NCBI RefSeq assembly: GCF_007829525.1
Contig: NZ_VLJP01000056.1
Location: forward strand, 94,914-143,860
From: Mesorhizobium sp. J18
GTDB lineage: Bacteria > Pseudomonadota > Alphaproteobacteria > Rhizobiales > Rhizobiaceae
Direction: 5' to 3'
DNA length: 48,947 nt
Part shown: positions 46,590-48,947 of the stretch, piece after piece
How the letters are laid out: every line of letters starts with the position of its first letter
Position numbering within the stretch: position 1 is the stretch's first letter
The notes under the pieces: generated by a model
Told to the model about the DNA's origin: nothing
Databases searched by the model: none
The model's input: only the letters and a program-made list of their open reading frames with translations
Made by a program: the position numbers and the translations under genes

Positions 46590-48779
46590 TTATCGCCCCG
46601 TGCCGTCATGCAGCCATTCCGCCAGTTTCGACCAGCGGCGGCGACCCGAGACATTCTTCACGGCAATGGCGACGGCCTTCTTCTGTCCGACCAGGACAAC
46701 CAGCTTCTTGCCACGGGTTACACCGGTATACAGCAGGTTCCGCTGCAGCATTGCATAATGCTGGGTTATCACCGGGATGACCACGGCTGGGTATTCCGAA
46801 CCCTGGGCCTTGTGGATCGTTGCCGCATAGGCCGGCACGATGGTGTCGAGCTCTCCGAAATCGAAGGTCACCGCACGGCCATCGAAGTCGATCGCCACCT
46901 CACCCTCGTCGAGATCGACGCTCTCGATCATGCCGATATCGCCGTTGTAGACTTCCTTGTCATAGTCGTTCTCGATCTGCATGACCTTGTCGCCGGGCGC
47001 AAAGGTCCAACCGAAGCGCTCGACCTTCTGCTCGCCGGCCGGGTTGAGGGCTGCCTGTAGCTCGATGTTGAGCGAGCGAGCACCGACGACACCACGGTTC
47101 ATCGGGCACAACACCTGAATATCCCTGATCGGGTCGAAGCCGAAGCGTCGCGGAATGCGATGTCGAACCAGCTCAACGATGCGCGGCACCGCCTGTTCGG
47201 GATCCGCAGCCGGCACGAAATAGAAGTCGGACTCGCCGTCCGGAGGAAGAAGGTCTGGCAGCCGCCCCTCATTGATCTGGTGGGCACTGGTGATGATCCT
47301 GCTTTGGGCGGCCTGGCGGAACACCTCTGTCAGCCGCACGACGGTAACCGCGCCGGAGCCGATGATGTCGGCAAGCACCTGGCCCGGTCCGACCGATGGC
47401 AGTTGGTCGATGTCGCCCACGATCAGCAAGGCGGCCGAATCGGGCACGGCCTTGAGGAGGGACTGCATCAGCGAGACATCCACCATTGAACTTTCATCGA
47501 TGACGAGCAGATCGCAGTCGAGCGGGTTTTCGTCATTTCGCTTGAAGCCGAAGGCCTTGGGGTCGAATTCCAGCAGGCGGTGGATGGTTCGGGCTTCCCT
47601 ACCGGTCGCTTCGGACATGCGCTTGGCGGCACGGCCGGTCGGCGCGCAGAGCAGAAGCCTTGTGCCCTTTGCCGCCAGAATGCGCAGGATCGAATTGACG
47701 ATCGTGGTCTTGCCGACACCGGGACCACCGGTAATGACCAGGACTTTCGAGGCCAGCGCCAGCTTGATCGCCTTCGCCTGGCTGGCGGCGAGTGTGAGGC
47801 CGGTCTTCTGTTCGACCCAAGGCAATGCACGATCAGCATCAATCTCGGGCCACGGCTGTGATCCGCGGCCCAACCGCTTCAAGTTCTCGGCGATGGCGCG
47901 CTCGGCCATGTAGAGACCGGCCAGGAACAGACAATCGGTGTCGCCAACCCGGTCGGCAGTGACCGTTCCCTCCTCGAGTTCGAGCCGCATGGCGCATTCG
48001 ATGAGCTCGGCTGGAACCTCCAGCAGCTTCTCGGCAAGTTCCGTCAGTGTGCCTCGTGGCAATCCGCAATGGCCGTCGCTCATCGCCTCGGTCAGCGCGA
48101 AGGAAATGCCGGCGCGCACTCGGATCATGGCGGTCTTTTCGATGCCGAGCTTTTCCGCGATGAGATCGGCCGTGCGGAAACCTATACCCCGAATATCCTT
48201 GGCCAGCCGATACGGGTTCTCGCTCATCACCTGCACGGCGTCAGCGCCATAGGTCTTGAAGATCCTCACCGCCCGCGCCGTGCCCACCCCATGTTGGTGC
48301 AGGAAGACCATGATCTCCCGGATGACCTTCTGGTCGGCCCAGCCGGAGATGATCCTGGTCGCCCGGACGGGGCCGATCCCTTCTACCTCGCGCAGGCGCT
48401 CAGGGCTTGCTTCGATAATGTCGAACACATCCGTGCCGAACTGTTTGACAAGGCGCTTGGCATAGACCGGCCCAATGCCGCGGATCATGCCCGAGCCGAG
48501 ATACTTCTCGATGCCTTCAACGGTGGATGGGGCCGAGGTCTTGAGAAAATGCGCCTTGAATTGCAAGCCGTGATTGCGGTCGTTGATCCAGACTCCGGAG
48601 GCGGTGATCCATTCTCCGGCCGAGATCGTCGCGGCGTGCCCTACCGTCGTTATCAGGTCCCGCTGGCCGCGTGCCTTGACGCGCAGGACGCAGAAGCCGT
48701 TGTCGGGGTTATGGAATGTAACGCGCTCGACGAGCCCCGCGAGTATTTCGCGCTCCTGATCCTGATGTTGATGTTTCAT
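46590..48779 (-). CDS. recD2: RecD2-type ATP-dependent DNA helicase
   Basis: A 729-residue SF1B helicase, free of RecB/RecC. The N-terminal region holds helix-hairpin-helix motifs (GSGMIRGIGPVYAKRL at about 95, EVEGIGPVRATRI at about 131). Walker A GGPGVGKTT is at 351-359 and motif II VIDESS is at about 427. Motifs III-VI follow: GDIDQLPSVGPGQ, VVRLTEVFRQA, YAATIHKAQGSEYPAVVIP and LLYTGVTRGKKL. It unwinds DNA 5' to 3' in repair or mobile-element processing. No ribosome site is clear before ATG 48779. Confidence 0.9.
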   Translation of the reverse strand: MKHQHQDQEREILAGLVERVTFHNPDNGFCVLRVKARGQRDLITTVGHAATISAGEWITASGVWINDRNHGLQFKAHFLKTSAPSTVEGIEKYLGSGMIRGIGPVYAKRLVKQFGTDVFDIIEASPERLREVEGIGPVRATRIISGWADQKVIREIMVFLHQHGVGTARAVRIFKTYGADAVQVMSENPYRLAKDIRGIGFRTADLIAEKLGIEKTAMIRVRAGISFALTEAMSDGHCGLPRGTLTELAEKLLEVPAELIECAMRLELEEGTVTADRVGDTDCLFLAGLYMAERAIAENLKRLGRGSQPWPEIDADRALPWVEQKTGLTLAASQAKAIKLALASKVLVITGGPGVGKTTIVNSILRILAAKGTRLLLCAPTGRAAKRMSEATGREARTIHRLLEFDPKAFGFKRNDENPLDCDLLVIDESSMVDVSLMQSLLKAVPDSAALLIVGDIDQLPSVGPGQVLADIIGSGAVTVVRLTEVFRQAAQSRIITSAHQINEGRLPDLLPPDGESDFYFVPAADPEQAVPRIVELVRHRIPRRFGFDPIRDIQVLCPMNRGVVGARSLNIELQAALNPAGEQKVERFGWTFAPGDKVMQIENDYDKEVYNGDIGMIESVDLDEGEVAIDFDGRAVTFDFGELDTIVPAYAATIHKAQGSEYPAVVIPVITQHYAMLQRNLLYTGVTRGKKLVVLVGQKKAVAIAVKNVSGRRRWSKLAEWLHDGTGR

Positions 48780-48947
48780 GGCAACATCAGATCATGCAGC
48801 CGGTTGTGTGATCGGCCCCCACGGACGGGTCCAATTTGATTGTTAGTGCAATGATGGTCGCGGCGCCAGCGCGGGCGGCATTGCTGGTTGGGGTTGCAGG
48901 GCCGCCCGCGCGAATGCCGGGATGAAGACCTCGGGTGCCGGCGGCTT
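48780..48947. other. Window end, nothing assigned
   Basis: 168 bases upstream of recD2 contain no supported gene. They should hold the recD2 promoter, but no clear hexamer pair is seen. Confidence 0.4.

Overview
The window looks like a chromosomal segment of an alphaproteobacterium of the order Hyphomicrobiales (Rhizobiales), probably near the Mesorhizobium/Nitratireductor/Chelativorans group. This placement is inference. It rests on high GC, an Irr-box-controlled mbfA, general-stress promoters of the EcfG type, a cysG-DUF2849-cysI-cysH-DUF934 sulfur operon, and a TAXI-type TRAP transporter followed by a DUF1850 gene. Most of the window is housekeeping or transport. No phage, insertion sequence or CRISPR array was seen.

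Layout. 1-941: 3' part of a trans-3-hydroxy-L-proline dehydratase. 973-4085: divergent phoX (with a Pho box) and cysK. 4190-7745: TAXI-TRAP operon (binding protein, fused permease, DUF1850). 7746-11006: stress and iron block, with a possible small ORF, a DUF892/YciF ferritin-like gene, an ArsR-regulator remnant, mbfA under a palindromic Irr-box candidate, and a CecR-like TetR regulator. 11132-13439: tightly coupled CYTH-CHAD-papain-like amidase operon, divergent from that regulator. 13637-16833: marR-emrA-emrB efflux operon. 16946-17488: an SMR gene (gdx/sugE) preceded by a clear guanidine-II (mini-ykkC) riboswitch candidate. 17537-19337: remains of an MmeI-like methyltransferase gene. 19539-24103: lepA and gyrB. 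24273-30009: cecR-ybhG-ybhF-ybhS-ybhR efflux operon. 30152-30656: a small unknown gene and rpsU. 31365-35557: sulfur assimilation operon. 35796-37989: EcfG-controlled host-attachment-family gene, an alpha/beta hydrolase and an SDR. 38049-43154: PBP1A, an unknown membrane protein, short RNase D and an M20 dipeptidase. 43328-45529: an orphan BMP-type binding protein, msrA and a small membrane protein. 45766-48779: tRNA-Ser(GGA), an unknown 120-residue protein and RecD2, possibly the edge of an island.

The most interesting signals are regulatory. (a) Two ACGR-loop hairpins of the guanidine-II class lie 184 nt upstream of an SMR exporter, with an open frame between them whose stop codon touches the exporter's ribosome binding site. 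(b) The two CecR-like regulators, 13 kb apart, share the core TCGAATGAT next to the -10 box. This suggests one regulon joining the ybhGFSR exporter to a CYTH-CHAD-amidase operon with a likely polyphosphate connection. (c) The second regulator appears to be made from a leaderless mRNA. Several sites predict the physiology of their genes: a Pho box on phoX, an Irr box on mbfA, and EcfG boxes on yciF and the host-attachment gene.

All functional calls come from reading the translated sequence and recalling family motifs. No search was run.
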